A stretch of DNA of 64,000 nt from an uncultured Eubacteriales bacterium (GCA_900545805.1 URAL01000001.1:1-64000); one strand, 5' to 3'; shown: positions 43,076 to 53,418, counted from the first letter of the stretch. A program made the numbers and translations. The notes: generated by a model not told the origin, from the sequence alone.

Positions 43076-45070
43076 TTATTCGTCTTTTTTATCGTCGGGC
43101 GCGTCGGCCATGCCTGCCGAGGCGTCCTCCGCAGGGGGATCGTCAAAGCGCGATATCTTGCGCGCCGGGCGCTCGATGGTATCGTCCTGCATCGCTGGCG
43201 CGGGCTTCGGCTCGGGGAAGGTACCGTGCAGGCAGTAGTAGTCGAAGGTCTCGCGATCCATCGACTCGTTCTCAAGCAGGTACTCGGCAACGCCTATGAG
43301 CGTGTCGCGGTGCTCGGTGAGTATCTTTTCGCACAGCGCCGAGGCCTCGTCGAATATGCGCTTGACCTCCTCGTCTATGAGGGCGGCGGTCTCCTCCGAG
43401 TAGCTCTTGGTCGTGCCGAAATCGCGGCCGATGAAAATGCTGTGGTCGGAGCTGTCATACTGGATGGGGCCGAGCTTTTCGCTCATGCCGTAGCGGGTGA
43501 CCATGTTGCGGGCGATGCTCGTTGCCTGCTGGATATCGCCGGACGCGCCGGTCGAGATATCGTCAAGGAACAGCTTCTCGGCGATACGTCCGCCGAGGCA
43601 GGCGACGATGCGCTCGAACATCTGCGCCTGGGAGGTGAAGTCCTCCGCGTCCTCGTCGGGACGGTACAGCGTGAAGCCGCCGGCCATGCCGCGCGGAATG
43701 ATGGTGATATAGTGCACCGGATCCGTGTGCAGCAGGTACTTTGAGGCAATCGCGTGGCCGGACTCATGGTAGGCGGTCAGGCGCTTTGCCTTGTCCGACA
43801 TCTTGCGGCTCTTCTTCTCGGGGCCCATCTCGACCTTGAGTATCGCCTCGTCGCAGTCGGACATGGTAATGAAGCGATGCTTGCGGCGAACTGCCAGCAG
43901 CGCCGCCTCGTTCATGAGGTTTTCAAGGTCTGCACCGGAGAAGCCGGGCGTGCCCTTGGCAAGCGACTTAAGGTCAACATCGTCGCCCAGGGGCTTGCCG
44001 CGCGCGTGGATCTTCAGTATCGCCTCCCTGCCCTTTATATCGGGCATACCGACATAGACCTGACGGTCGAAGCGGCCGGGACGCAGAAGCGCATTATCGA
44101 GGATATCCGCACGGTTGGTCGCCGCCATGACGATGACTCCCTCGTTGTTGCCGAAGCCGTCCATCTCAACAAGCAGCTGGTTGAGGGTCTGCTCACGCTC
44201 ATCGTGTCCGCCGCCGAGTCCGGAGCCGCGCTGACGGCCGACAGCGTCGATCTCGTCGATGAATATGATGGCCGGTGCGACCTTCTTTGCCTGATCGAAC
44301 AGATCGCGCACACGCGACGCACCGACGCCGACATACAGCTCGACAAAGTCCGAGCCGGAAATTGACAGAAACTGCACTCCCGCCTCGCCTGCAACGGCTT
44401 TTGCCAGCAGGGTCTTACCTGTTCCCGGAGGGCCTACGAGCAAAACGCCCTTGGGTATCCTTGCGCCCATTTTAGTGAACGATTTCGGGTCCTTAAGAAA
44501 CTCGACAAGTTCCTGCAGCTCGGCCTTTTCCTCATCGGCGCCCGCAACGTCGTTAAAGGTCTTGCGGTTTTTCTCCTCGCTGCCGAGGCGCGTTCTGGCC
44601 TTGCCGAACTTCATCGCGCCGCCTGCGCCTCCGCCGCCCTGAGCACGCTGCATCATGACAATCCAGAACACCATGAAGCCGATGAACAGAACATACGGTA
44701 TAAGCTGAAGCCACCATGTCGACTGTACGGGCTCAATCTGATAGTCCTTGATTATGCCCTTATCGTACTGCTGATCGATAAGCTCGCCGAACTCTTCATA
44801 AAACAGCGAGAAGCTGTACATCTTATAATAAACGGTCTTTGTGCCGCCCTGAGCACTCGAATCCCTGACCTTCATTTCAAGGATGTTCTTTGAACCGTTA
44901 TAAGTGAATTCCTGAACCTTTTCCTCCTTGAAAAGATCCCTGACCTGAGCATAGCTAAGCTGATTATTCTCAGGTTCCTGGTTGAGCAGAGTGAACAGAG
45001 TGCATGCAAGCAGCACCAGTATCAGAACATAAAAGCCTATATCTCTCGCTCTGTTGCGCTGAGGTTTCAA
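43076..45070 (-). CDS. ftsH: ATP-dependent zinc metalloprotease FtsH
   Basis: 664 residues. Two membrane segments (about 11-29 and 122-141), AAA+ domain with Walker A GPPGTGKT at 213-220, Walker B FIDEIDAVG and the second region of homology DNALLRPGRFDRQ, and the zinc site HESGH at 435-439. Degrades membrane and some soluble proteins. No ATG is in place: the start is TTG at 45070, 9 nt after AAGGA. Last gene of the gdpP operon, 43 nt after hpt, the common tilS-hpt-ftsH order of Firmicutes. Confidence 0.95.
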   Translation of the reverse strand: MKPQRNRARDIGFYVLILVLLACTLFTLLNQEPENNQLSYAQVRDLFKEEKVQEFTYNGSKNILEMKVRDSSAQGGTKTVYYKMYSFSLFYEEFGELIDQQYDKGIIKDYQIEPVQSTWWLQLIPYVLFIGFMVFWIVMMQRAQGGGGAGGAMKFGKARTRLGSEEKNRKTFNDVAGADEEKAELQELVEFLKDPKSFTKMGARIPKGVLLVGPPGTGKTLLAKAVAGEAGVQFLSISGSDFVELYVGVGASRVRDLFDQAKKVAPAIIFIDEIDAVGRQRGSGLGGGHDEREQTLNQLLVEMDGFGNNEGVIVMAATNRADILDNALLRPGRFDRQVYVGMPDIKGREAILKIHARGKPLGDDVDLKSLAKGTPGFSGADLENLMNEAALLAVRRKHRFITMSDCDEAILKVEMGPEKKSRKMSDKAKRLTAYHESGHAIASKYLLHTDPVHYITIIPRGMAGGFTLYRPDEDAEDFTSQAQMFERIVACLGGRIAEKLFLDDISTGASGDIQQATSIARNMVTRYGMSEKLGPIQYDSSDHSIFIGRDFGTTKSYSEETAALIDEEVKRIFDEASALCEKILTEHRDTLIGVAEYLLENESMDRETFDYYCLHGTFPEPKPAPAMQDDTIERPARKISRFDDPPAEDASAGMADAPDDKKDE

Positions 45071-45113
45071 TTAATCACGTCCTTCCAGACACGAGTATTT
45101 CATCCGTATCTGA

Positions 45114-45653
45114 TTATTTCATATATATTTCGGGCTTGAGCACACCGATAAATGGCAGATTGCGGTACAGCTCGTTATAATCGAGACCATAGCCTACAAC
45201 GAACTCATCGGGTACCTCAAAGCATGAATATTTCGCGTAAACGGGAGCCGCTCTGCGGGATGGCTTATCCATAAGCGTTGCAATGGTTATGGAAGCTGGC
45301 TTTCTCGTCATGAGATAGCTTTGTAAATAGTTGAGAGTGTTGCCGCTGTCGAGTATATCCTCGACGATTATGATATGGCGGCCTTCGATGTTCTGTCCGA
45401 GATCCTTCTGTATCTCGACGGCACCGGTTGAGCTCGTGCCGCCCTTATAGGACGAAACGGCCATAAAGTCCATCGAGCAGGGAATGCTGACGTGGCGCAT
45501 GAGATCTGCCATAAAAACAAAGCAGCCCTTCAGCACACCGACAAACAGCGGATTTTTCCCCTCGAAGTCTTTTGATATCTGCTCGCCGAGAGCGGATACC
45601 TTTTCCTCGATCTCCTCTGCCGTGAAGAACACACTCTCTATATCGTTTATCAT
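45114..45653 (-). CDS. hpt: Hypoxanthine phosphoribosyltransferase
   Basis: 179 residues with the PRPP motif IIIVEDILDSGNTLNYL and the VGYGLDYNELYRNLPFIG C-terminus. Converts hypoxanthine or guanine to nucleotides. The ATG lies 3 nt after the tilS stop codon. Confidence 0.95.
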   Translation of the reverse strand: MINDIESVFFTAEEIEEKVSALGEQISKDFEGKNPLFVGVLKGCFVFMADLMRHVSIPCSMDFMAVSSYKGGTSSTGAVEIQKDLGQNIEGRHIIIVEDILDSGNTLNYLQSYLMTRKPASITIATLMDKPSRRAAPVYAKYSCFEVPDEFVVGYGLDYNELYRNLPFIGVLKPEIYMK

Positions 45654-45656
45654 CTT

Positions 45657-46997
45657 TCAATTGTCCCCCATAAGCTTGGTTTTATTTATTGTCACCCGAA
45701 GAACCCTGTCCCCGGGGTGTGCAATACATCTTTCCGCGACACCGAAGCCGCAGACGGCTATGATGCCTTTTTCGTCCCTGAGCACCGGCGTCCGCTCACG
45801 CTCGGCATGGCTGAGCTTTGCCTCGCAAAAAAGATCCTTGAGACTTTTCGTGCAGCCTCTGCCGTGAAGGCGTATCTTATCTCCTGCTCTTCGTGACGTA
45901 AGGGATATGCTACCACAAATACTGTCGTAATTAAAGTATAAAATATTAAATGAGCCGAAAATTTTGCCGCAGGGCTCAATAATTTCGCTTTTTACCTCAA
46001 GCTCCCCGCCGCAAATGAGCTCAACTGAGCCGATATTGAGCTTAATCGGCTCAATATCGCAGCTTTCCTTTCTGTCGAAACACAGCACCCCGTGGTCGCA
46101 CACAACGCGCATACCGCTTATGTCCGCATATTTGAGCTCGGTCGACGATGCAATATCATACACAGCCTGCGCATGTTTAAAGCTCAGCGCTCTGCCGCAG
46201 ATAATACGCAAAACGCGCATGGCAACGGGTTTCGGAAGCGACATCAGCACATCCGCCGGAAATGTGCCTGATTTATAGTTCGCATAATGCGCCCTTTGCG
46301 CCATAGCGTCCAGGCACTCCTCATCCTCCCTGAGAAGCTGAGTCGTGCGAATGCATGCTTCAAAAAATGCGGGGTTTATGCCCTCGAGCACCGGCGCTAC
46401 ATGATGGCGAATAACATTTCGTGTGTAATCGTCGCTTTCATTCGTTGCATCGCTTACATATTCGATACCGTTTGCGGCGTTGTAGTCCTCGATCGCGCGC
46501 CGTGTTGTCCCCAGCAGAGGACGGACGATGCTGCCGCGCCTCGGCGGTATGCCGCACAGACCCTTCAGTCCGCCGCCGCGGGTGAGGTTCAGAAGCAGCG
46601 TCTCAGCGTTATCGTTTGCGTTATGCGCAGTCGCAATGACGCCGCAGCCGAGCTTTTGCGCAGCGTCGTTCAAAAAATCATATCTGAGGGAGCGCGCCGC
46701 CTCCTCCTCGCTAAGTCCGCCGCTCCTTGCAAGGGCGCGAACATCGCCGCTGCCGGTAAGACATTCTATTGAGTGATTTTCACACCATTCGGCAACAAAG
46801 CGGCAGTCCGAGGCCGAAGCCTCGCCGCGCAGCATATGGTCAAAGCTCGCGGCGCACACGGTGATGTCGAGCTTTTTCGCATTTACGCTCAGATAATGCA
46901 GCAGGCACATGGAGTCGGCTCCGCCGGAGACGGCGCACAGGACGCGGTCGCCGGGCGATATCAGAGCATTTTCCTTAATAAAATCAATAATCGTCAT
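45657..46997 (-). CDS. tilS: tRNA(Ile)-lysidine synthetase
   Basis: 446 residues. N-terminal PP-loop ATPase motif AVSGGADSMCLLHYL, followed by TAHNANDNAETLLLNL, and the C-terminal tRNA-binding domain (KIRLHGRGCTKSLKDLF). Modifies C34 of the tRNA-Ile that reads AUA. Its start overlaps the end of dnaB by 14 nt. Confidence 0.95.
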   Translation of the reverse strand: MTIIDFIKENALISPGDRVLCAVSGGADSMCLLHYLSVNAKKLDITVCAASFDHMLRGEASASDCRFVAEWCENHSIECLTGSGDVRALARSGGLSEEEAARSLRYDFLNDAAQKLGCGVIATAHNANDNAETLLLNLTRGGGLKGLCGIPPRRGSIVRPLLGTTRRAIEDYNAANGIEYVSDATNESDDYTRNVIRHHVAPVLEGINPAFFEACIRTTQLLREDEECLDAMAQRAHYANYKSGTFPADVLMSLPKPVAMRVLRIICGRALSFKHAQAVYDIASSTELKYADISGMRVVCDHGVLCFDRKESCDIEPIKLNIGSVELICGGELEVKSEIIEPCGKIFGSFNILYFNYDSICGSISLTSRRAGDKIRLHGRGCTKSLKDLFCEAKLSHAERERTPVLRDEKGIIAVCGFGVAERCIAHPGDRVLRVTINKTKLMGDN

Positions 46998-48327
46998 CGG
47001 TTTTTGACGAGCGGTTGCCGAAGCTCGTAAATTCGGGCAGCCATTGCAGATACACCGTTCCCGTCTGTCCCTTGCGGTTTTTGAGGACTATGGCCTCGGC
47101 AAGGTACGGATCGGAGCTCTCCTGATCGTAATAGCCCTCGCGGTGCAGTCCGATGACAACGTCGGCGTCCTGCTCTATGGCGCCTGAATCGCGCAGGTCG
47201 TTGAGCATTGGCCGCTTGTCGCTTCTGCCGACGGCGGCGCGGTTGAGCTGACTTAAGCATATGACCGGAACATTGAGCTCCTTGGCCATGATCTTGAGCA
47301 TACGGCTTATGTCGCTGACCACCTGCTGACGGTTTTCGTTATAGCTGCTCTTGCCGCCGGCAGACTGCATGAGCTGAAGATAGTCTATAACGACAAGTCC
47401 CAGGTTTGATAATCTGCGGCACTGAGCATTCATATCCGCAACGGTGAGCATGGAATTATCGTCAATGCGCATATCCGTTGCGCTGACCATCTGAGCAGCG
47501 GAGGCCAGACGCCGCCACTCATCGGGGCTCAGCTGCCCTGTCAGCATATTCTGCGACGGGACGGAGGCCTCGCGTGCAAGGAGCCTGCTTACAAGCTGCT
47601 CGCGGCTCATTTCCAATGAGAACACGGCGACGGTCTTGTCCGAATTCTTCGCAACGTCCATTGCTATATTGAGCGCGATGCTGGTTTTGCCCATTGCCGG
47701 ACGTGCGGCAATGAGTACAAGCTCACCCTTATTCAGGCCGAGGATGAATTTGTCGAGATCCTTAAGTCCCGTGGAGAGACCGGGGATGGTCTTGCCGCTG
47801 GACGCAGCCTCTGATATATTCTCGTACACGGTCTGGACGACGGCGGATATCGGCAGAAGTCCGCCTATATTGCGTCCCTGACGCAGGGCGTAGATCTTGC
47901 TCTCTGCCGCTTCGAGGATATTCTCCGCCTCTCCCGAGCCCTCGTAGACAAGATTGTTTATCTCATCCGCCGCGGACGCAAGATTTCTGAGCAGTGCCCT
48001 GTCGCGCACAATAGCGGCATACTCAAGAACGTTTGCCGCCGTCGGTGTTATGCGCATGAGCTCGGCAATATACTCTGTGCTGGCCTCACTGTAAACGCCG
48101 CGCACCTTCATCTGGTCAAGAACCGTGACGGGGTCAATGGTCTGCCCATAGGAGAACATGGTGTATATGGTCTCAAATATATCTCTGTTCTGCTTTATAT
48201 AGAACTCCGCGCCGCGCAGACGCTCGATAACGTCCGGTATGCAGCGCGTGTCTATCAGCATCGAGCCTATGACCGCCTGCTCTGCCGTTGCCGAGTGCGG
48301 CGCCTGTCTGCCCAATAATTCTTCCAT
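46984..48327 (-). CDS. dnaB: Replicative DNA helicase
   Basis: 447 residues. N-terminal DnaB domain (APHSATAEQAVIGSMLID), RecA-type core with ARPAMGKTSIALN (Walker A) and VVIDYLQLM (Walker B), and the C-terminal DLRDSGAIEQDAD. Unwinds DNA at the replication fork. ATG 48327 follows AGGAG. Called dnaC in Bacillus nomenclature. Confidence 0.96.
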   Translation of the reverse strand: MEELLGRQAPHSATAEQAVIGSMLIDTRCIPDVIERLRGAEFYIKQNRDIFETIYTMFSYGQTIDPVTVLDQMKVRGVYSEASTEYIAELMRITPTAANVLEYAAIVRDRALLRNLASAADEINNLVYEGSGEAENILEAAESKIYALRQGRNIGGLLPISAVVQTVYENISEAASSGKTIPGLSTGLKDLDKFILGLNKGELVLIAARPAMGKTSIALNIAMDVAKNSDKTVAVFSLEMSREQLVSRLLAREASVPSQNMLTGQLSPDEWRRLASAAQMVSATDMRIDDNSMLTVADMNAQCRRLSNLGLVVIDYLQLMQSAGGKSSYNENRQQVVSDISRMLKIMAKELNVPVICLSQLNRAAVGRSDKRPMLNDLRDSGAIEQDADVVIGLHREGYYDQESSDPYLAEAIVLKNRKGQTGTVYLQWLPEFTSFGNRSSKTDDDY

Positions 48328-48361
48328 GCTTCAACTCCTGCCGCTTACTGAAATGCTTCTC

Positions 48362-48808
48362 TTATGCCTCGATGACGAGCACGTTTATCGTGCCGGATAT
48401 CTCATAGCCGAGCTTCGCCTTGACCTGGAATGAGCCGAAGGTCTTTATGGGCTCGGGCTGGACGATCTTGTTCTTTTCAATCTCTATTTCGTGCTGCTGC
48501 CTGAGCGCATCGCTTATCTCCTGCGAGGTGACAGAGCCGAACAGCTTGCCCTTATCGCCGGCCTTTGCACGCACGGTGACGGTAATCTCGCCGAGCTTCT
48601 TTGCGTTTGCCTCAGCCTCGGCCTTTTCACGAGCTATCTGAGCGGCCTTTGCTTTTTCCTTGAGCTTGAGCGCATTTATATTGTCGGCCGTCGCTTCGCT
48701 TGCAAGCTTGCGCGGCAAAAGGTAATTGCGTGCGTAGCCGTCGGAGACCTCCTTCAGCTCTCCCTTTTTGCCTTGTCCCCTGACATCAACGTTAAAAATA
48801 ACTTTCAT
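48362..48808 (-). CDS. rplI: 50S ribosomal protein L9
   Basis: 148 residues; MKVIFNVDVRGQGKKGELKE and DGYARNYLLPRKLA are the L9 N-terminal signature, then the long helix and C-terminal domain. I used ATG 48808, after a purine-rich GGAAT site, instead of an upstream in-frame ATG at 48853 that would overlap gdpP. Confidence 0.96.
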   Translation of the reverse strand: MKVIFNVDVRGQGKKGELKEVSDGYARNYLLPRKLASEATADNINALKLKEKAKAAQIAREKAEAEANAKKLGEITVTVRAKAGDKGKLFGSVTSQEISDALRQQHEIEIEKNKIVQPEPIKTFGSFQVKAKLGYEISGTINVLVIEA

Positions 48809-48833
48809 AATTAATTCCTTTCCCGTGAATAAA

Positions 48834-50828
48834 TCACGAATCAATATACTCATCTATGGCGGCATACAGCTTTTGAACCGCCTGCTCCAGCGTCAGCCCG
48901 TTTATCTGCGCTGCGGCGGCCGCACGGTTTCCGCCGCCGCCGAGCTTTTCCATTATAAGCTGAACGTTCACCTCGCCTATGGATCGCGCCGAGACGAACA
49001 CGCCGCCGTCCTCGGTCGGATACATGACCATGGACGCGTCGACGCCTGCCACATTGAGCAGCTCGTCCGCCGCCTGCGCGGCAACTATCCTACTCTGCGG
49101 CGTTTCCGGAACGGCAATGGCCGTAATGCTCCGGTAAAGCCTTGCACGCTGGAGTATTCTGTACTTTGCGACTGTCTGCTCCATGCCGTTCTGCATGAGC
49201 TTTTTGACGGCCACCGTGTCCGCCCCGGCACGGCGCAGATACGCCGCTGCGTCAAAGGTGCGATCACCGGTGCGCATGGTGAAGCTCTTCGTATCGAGGA
49301 CGATGCCTGCAAGTATTGCCTCGGCCTCACAGCGCAGGAGCTTCGGCTCGTCGCTGCACATTTCGAGTATCTCCGTCATCAGCTCGCACACGGACGAGGC
49401 ATATGGCTCTATAAAGCTCAGATCCGCCCTGTCTATGTAGGTAGCTGCGCGGCGGTGATGATCGATGACCGCGACGTGATTGCACGACTGCAAAAGCCGC
49501 AGATCCTCGACCTGCTCGGGTCGGTTGGTATCGACAACGACCAGAAGCGTCTTGCCGTCGGCTATCATGATGGCCTCGCGGGCACTTATAAACGCCTCCT
49601 TATACTCCGGGCTTTCGCGCAGGAGCTTTATAAGCGGCTTTGCCGAGCTTTTTTCCACATCCGCAACGATCAGTGCGCTCTTACCGTTTTTGCGGGCAAG
49701 GCTGCACACGCCGACGGCGCCGCCAATGCTGTCCATATCGCTGAATTTGTGTCCCATGACCAGAACGCGTGACGCATCCTTTATGAGCGATTCGAGCGCG
49801 TTTGCCATAACGCGCGAGCGGACCTTGTTGCTAGACTCGACCTCTCCGGACTTGCCGCCGATGAAATCAAAGCTGAATTTGTTCTTGATAACGGCCTGGT
49901 CGCCTCCGCGTGAGAGCGCCATTTCGACGGCCAGGGACGCAAACTGGAGCGCCTCGCTGAGGTTTTCGCCGTTTCGTCCTATACCTATGGACAGTGTGGC
50001 GTGGATGCCGCTCGGACTCACGACCTGGTGCACCTCGCTTAAGATATCGCACTTTTTATCGAGGATGCCCTGCATATAGCGTTCCTCGAAAAGAAACAGA
50101 TACCTGTCGCGGTCATAGCGGATAATGATACCGTTTGTATCCGCGCCCCACTGATCGAGCTTATCGCCGACCGCGTCGCGCAGATCGTTTCTGACGCGCT
50201 CGGGCTGGTTTTTCATGAGTTCCTCGTAGTTGTCGATCGTAAGAATCGCGGCTACGGGCTTGGAGAGCTCATGCTCATCGCGGATATTCTCATACTCGGT
50301 CACATCGATCCAGTACGCTATCGCCATGAAATGCCGGTCGTTCCCGTCACCGGCGCCGGAACGGACGATGTTGCCGCATATCTGATACTTCCTATCCTTG
50401 AGCTCAAAAAGGTCGGGGCTTTTCGTCTTACCCTCCATGAGCCACTTGCCGGAAAACTCCGGAATGAGCTCGGCAAGGCTTATATCCGTGCGCGAGCCGG
50501 ACAGACCGCTTATCGAAAAGAACATCTCGTTGCCCCAGATGATGCGTGAATCATCAAGTCTGAAAACGACTATGGGCAGAGGAAAATTCAAAAGCGTGTT
50601 GTTCTTAGCCGTCTCCGCATCGTAGGTGACAGACTCGATATACGCCAGCAGCGCCTTTCTTCTGCGCGAGCGCGTGATCACCGAGTAGATGATAAGTCCG
50701 AGAATGACCACGCCCTCCGCCGCGGCGAGATAGTAGTTTTTAAGCACCAGCGTCGCCACCGCGAACACGATAAGGAAAAATACGAACGGTCTTGTATTCG
50801 GTTCAAACAGTCTCTGTGAATTTTTCAT
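48834..50828 (-). CDS. gdpP: Cyclic-di-AMP phosphodiesterase GdpP
   Basis: 664 residues. Two N-terminal membrane segments (about 12-48), a PAS-like domain, a degenerate GGDEF domain (LTIDNYEELM...), and the DHH/DHHA1 catalytic part with GHKFSDMDSIGG, VVVDTN, VIDHHRR and GGGGNRAAAAAQI. Hydrolyses c-di-AMP and so influences wall stress and potassium balance. First gene of the operon gdpP-rplI-dnaB-tilS-hpt-ftsH. Confidence 0.94.
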   Translation of the reverse strand: MKNSQRLFEPNTRPFVFFLIVFAVATLVLKNYYLAAAEGVVILGLIIYSVITRSRRRKALLAYIESVTYDAETAKNNTLLNFPLPIVVFRLDDSRIIWGNEMFFSISGLSGSRTDISLAELIPEFSGKWLMEGKTKSPDLFELKDRKYQICGNIVRSGAGDGNDRHFMAIAYWIDVTEYENIRDEHELSKPVAAILTIDNYEELMKNQPERVRNDLRDAVGDKLDQWGADTNGIIIRYDRDRYLFLFEERYMQGILDKKCDILSEVHQVVSPSGIHATLSIGIGRNGENLSEALQFASLAVEMALSRGGDQAVIKNKFSFDFIGGKSGEVESSNKVRSRVMANALESLIKDASRVLVMGHKFSDMDSIGGAVGVCSLARKNGKSALIVADVEKSSAKPLIKLLRESPEYKEAFISAREAIMIADGKTLLVVVDTNRPEQVEDLRLLQSCNHVAVIDHHRRAATYIDRADLSFIEPYASSVCELMTEILEMCSDEPKLLRCEAEAILAGIVLDTKSFTMRTGDRTFDAAAYLRRAGADTVAVKKLMQNGMEQTVAKYRILQRARLYRSITAIAVPETPQSRIVAAQAADELLNVAGVDASMVMYPTEDGGVFVSARSIGEVNVQLIMEKLGGGGNRAAAAAQINGLTLEQAVQKLYAAIDEYIDS

Positions 50829-50863
50829 TTCCGACTTCCTATAGCAAAACTTATAGATATTAA

Positions 50864-50892
50864 ATTATAACAAAGTATCAGCCCGATTACAA
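50864..50892 (-). promoter_or_regulatory. Promoter of the gdpP operon
   Basis: TTGTAA (50887-50892), 17-nt spacer, TATAAT (50864-50869) with an extended TGn element. Confidence 0.75.
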
Positions 50893-50928
50893 CTGCAAAA
50901 TTGTTTTTGCAGGTATTCTTTCAAATCG

Positions 50929-50957
50929 TTGTAATAGTTTTTCGTTTATGCTATAAT
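50929..50957 (+). promoter_or_regulatory. Promoter of hemZ
   Basis: TTGTAA (50929-50934), 17-nt spacer, TATAAT (50952-50957); divergent from the gdpP promoter. Confidence 0.75.
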
Positions 50958-50987
50958 TTAAAATTACATCGTTTAAGGAGATGCGCC

Positions 50988-52466
50988 GTGAGACTTTATT
51001 TTTACGGACATGATTATAAATACGCCGCCGAGCAGATGCTGCTGTCGCTCTACCCCTCAGAGCGCCCGGAATACCCCGTTGGAGAGCCCGCGGGCGACAG
51101 GGTCGAGCTGCGCTTATCGCACAGCAAAACGTACACAACGGCAAGCTGCCGCCTTATCTTAAACGGCAGCGAGTTCAGGGCAAAAAGCTCCGTGAAAACC
51201 GAGCTGATGACGGATGATATCGCACGCGATAAGCTTTGCAGCCGCGTGATAAAGACCTCGTTTTACCGCGCCGCCCGACGGGCGGGGCATAAGCAGCCGG
51301 CCTGGGGGATGCTCACGGGCGTGAGGCCGGGAAAGCTTTTCCGCGAGGAGCTTGAGAACAAGAGCCCGGACGCCGCGCTCGGAAAATTCATCGCCGGATA
51401 CGATGTTACCGAGCCGCGTGCGGTGCTCTGCCGCGATACGGCGCTCGTGACAGAGAGTATTATAAAAAGTTTGGATAAGCGCGATATATGTCTGTATGTC
51501 GGCATACCGTTTTGCCCTACAAGATGCTCATATTGCAGCTTTGTCAGTCAATCGACGGAAAAGAGCATGAAGCTCATCCCTCCTTTTCTGGACGCACTCA
51601 TGCGGGAGATAGACGCCGCGGCAGAGGCCGTAAATAAGCTGCAGCTTTCGGTCATATCTATCTACATGGGCGGCGGAACGCCTACGACCTTAAGTGCTCA
51701 GCAGCTTGACAGGCTGTGCTCAAGGCTTGAAGACAGCTTTGACCTTTCGCATCTTCGCGAATACACCGTCGAGGCAGGACGCCCCGACACGATAACGCTC
51801 GATAAGCTGCGCACCCTGCGTGTGCACGGCGTTGACAGGATAAGCGTAAATCCGCAGACGATGAGCGACGAGGTTCTGAATGTCATCGGCCGAAGGCACT
51901 CGGCGCAGGACATAATCAACGCGTTCAGCGCTGTGCGCAGCGTCGGCGGCATGGCGGTCAACATGGACCTCATCGCCGGGCTTCCCTCAGACAGCGCCGA
52001 GGGCTTTGAAAAAACTCTCGACACGGTCATCGGCCTTGAGCCGGAGAATATAACCGTCCACACGCTGTCGCTGAAAAAGGGCTCGCGCATAACGCTGGAG
52101 GGCAGCACGCTCCCCGGTGAGTCAGAGGTCGGCAGAATGCTTGACACGGCGGCCGAAAGACTGCGCAGCGGAGGCTGGGCGCCGTATTATCTGTACAGGC
52201 AGAAGTTCATGTCCGGCGGCTTTGAAAACGTCGGCTGGGCAAAGCCCGGCAGCGAGAATATCTACAACATATGCATCATGGAGGAGCTGTGCTCCATCGT
52301 CGCGCTCGGCGGTGGCGGCTCAACAAAGCTCATCTCCCCCGACGGAGGCCGGAATATACGCTTTTTCGCGCCCAAGTACCCGTCGGAGTACATAAGCGGT
52401 ATACAAAAGACCTGCGATGACAAGCAGGGTATAATAGACTTCTACAGTAAGGAGAGCAAAAAATAA
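50988..52466 (+). CDS. hemZ: Oxygen-independent coproporphyrinogen III dehydrogenase-like radical SAM protein
   Basis: 492 residues starting at GTG 50988, after AAGGAG. Radical-SAM cysteines C176, C180, C183 in GIPFCPTRCSYC, and the SIYMGGGTPTTLSAQQLD segment of HemN-type enzymes. The extra N-terminal 160 residues identify the HemZ subtype. Oxidises coproporphyrinogen in heme synthesis in the family; many clostridial members have no proven heme role. Translationally coupled to the kinase gene (TAATG). Confidence 0.88.
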   Translation: MRLYFYGHDYKYAAEQMLLSLYPSERPEYPVGEPAGDRVELRLSHSKTYTTASCRLILNGSEFRAKSSVKTELMTDDIARDKLCSRVIKTSFYRAARRAGHKQPAWGMLTGVRPGKLFREELENKSPDAALGKFIAGYDVTEPRAVLCRDTALVTESIIKSLDKRDICLYVGIPFCPTRCSYCSFVSQSTEKSMKLIPPFLDALMREIDAAAEAVNKLQLSVISIYMGGGTPTTLSAQQLDRLCSRLEDSFDLSHLREYTVEAGRPDTITLDKLRTLRVHGVDRISVNPQTMSDEVLNVIGRRHSAQDIINAFSAVRSVGGMAVNMDLIAGLPSDSAEGFEKTLDTVIGLEPENITVHTLSLKKGSRITLEGSTLPGESEVGRMLDTAAERLRSGGWAPYYLYRQKFMSGGFENVGWAKPGSENIYNICIMEELCSIVALGGGGSTKLISPDGGRNIRFFAPKYPSEYISGIQKTCDDKQGIIDFYSKESKK

Positions 52467-53398
52467 TGGCATTTGATCTGAAGGAAATCAATTTTCGCAC
52501 GGTGGCCGATCCCAAGGGCTTCATCGAGGAATGCGACGAGGTGTACGAAGGCCGCGTCAGAGATGCGGCGGATAAGATTATCGAAAACAGCAGAAAAAGC
52601 CCTATCGTCCTTATGTCCGGCCCCTCCGGCTCGGGCAAGACGACGACAGCTCGCAAGATAAGCGAGGAGCTTGAGCGCCGCGGCGTTCACGCGCACTATG
52701 TCGGCATGGACGACTATTTCAAGTCCGTCGATCCCGCAACCGCGCCCAGGACTCCCGAGGGAGATATCGACCTTGAGTCCCCCTTGTGCCTGGATATGGA
52801 GCTGTTAAACGAGCATTTTACCATGCTCACCGAGGGCAGGCGCATCTTCGTTCCGAAATACGAGTTCTCACGCCAGATGCGCGTGCTCGAGCCGTCAAAA
52901 TCCATAAAGCTCAAAAAGGATGAGATAGTCGTTTTTGAGGGCATACACGCACTCAACGATATGATAACCGAAAAGCATCCGGACGCGTTCAAGCTGTACA
53001 TCTCCGCACGCAGCAATGTTGAGTTTAACGGTGAGGTCTGCTTCAAGGGCACATGGTTCAGGCTCGTGCGGCGTACGGTGCGCGACTACAACTTCCGCGG
53101 CGCCGATCCCGCGCAGACGCTCAAAATGTGGGCAAACGTCCGCAGAGGTGAAAAGTCCTACATATCGCCGTTTAAGAACAAGGCGGACTTTATGTTCGAC
53201 TCGGCCTTTCCCTACGAGATGGCAGTCATGAACGATACCGCCACCAGACTCTTCTCCACGATTCCGGAGGGCATAGAGCGATATGACGAGCTGCGCACGG
53301 TGCTTCCTGCGCTGCAGCTGTTCGGAGTGATAGATGAGAAATACGTTGCCCCCGACGCACTTATACGCGAGTTCATCGGCGGCGGAGAATACGACTGA
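52466..53398 (+). CDS. Uridine kinase-like nucleoside kinase
   Basis: 310 residues. P-loop GPSGSGKTTTARK around residue 52, VGMDDYF, and VVFEGIHALND typical of uridine/phosphoribulokinase folds. Many clostridial homologues carry a long threonyl-tRNA-synthetase-like N-terminal domain; here it is absent and only about 45 residues precede the P-loop. ATG shares a base with the hemZ stop. Confidence 0.85.
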   Translation: MAFDLKEINFRTVADPKGFIEECDEVYEGRVRDAADKIIENSRKSPIVLMSGPSGSGKTTTARKISEELERRGVHAHYVGMDDYFKSVDPATAPRTPEGDIDLESPLCLDMELLNEHFTMLTEGRRIFVPKYEFSRQMRVLEPSKSIKLKKDEIVVFEGIHALNDMITEKHPDAFKLYISARSNVEFNGEVCFKGTWFRLVRRTVRDYNFRGADPAQTLKMWANVRRGEKSYISPFKNKADFMFDSAFPYEMAVMNDTATRLFSTIPEGIERYDELRTVLPALQLFGVIDEKYVAPDALIREFIGGGEYD

Positions 53399-53418
53399 TC
53401 AACAAACGGAGGATAAAG

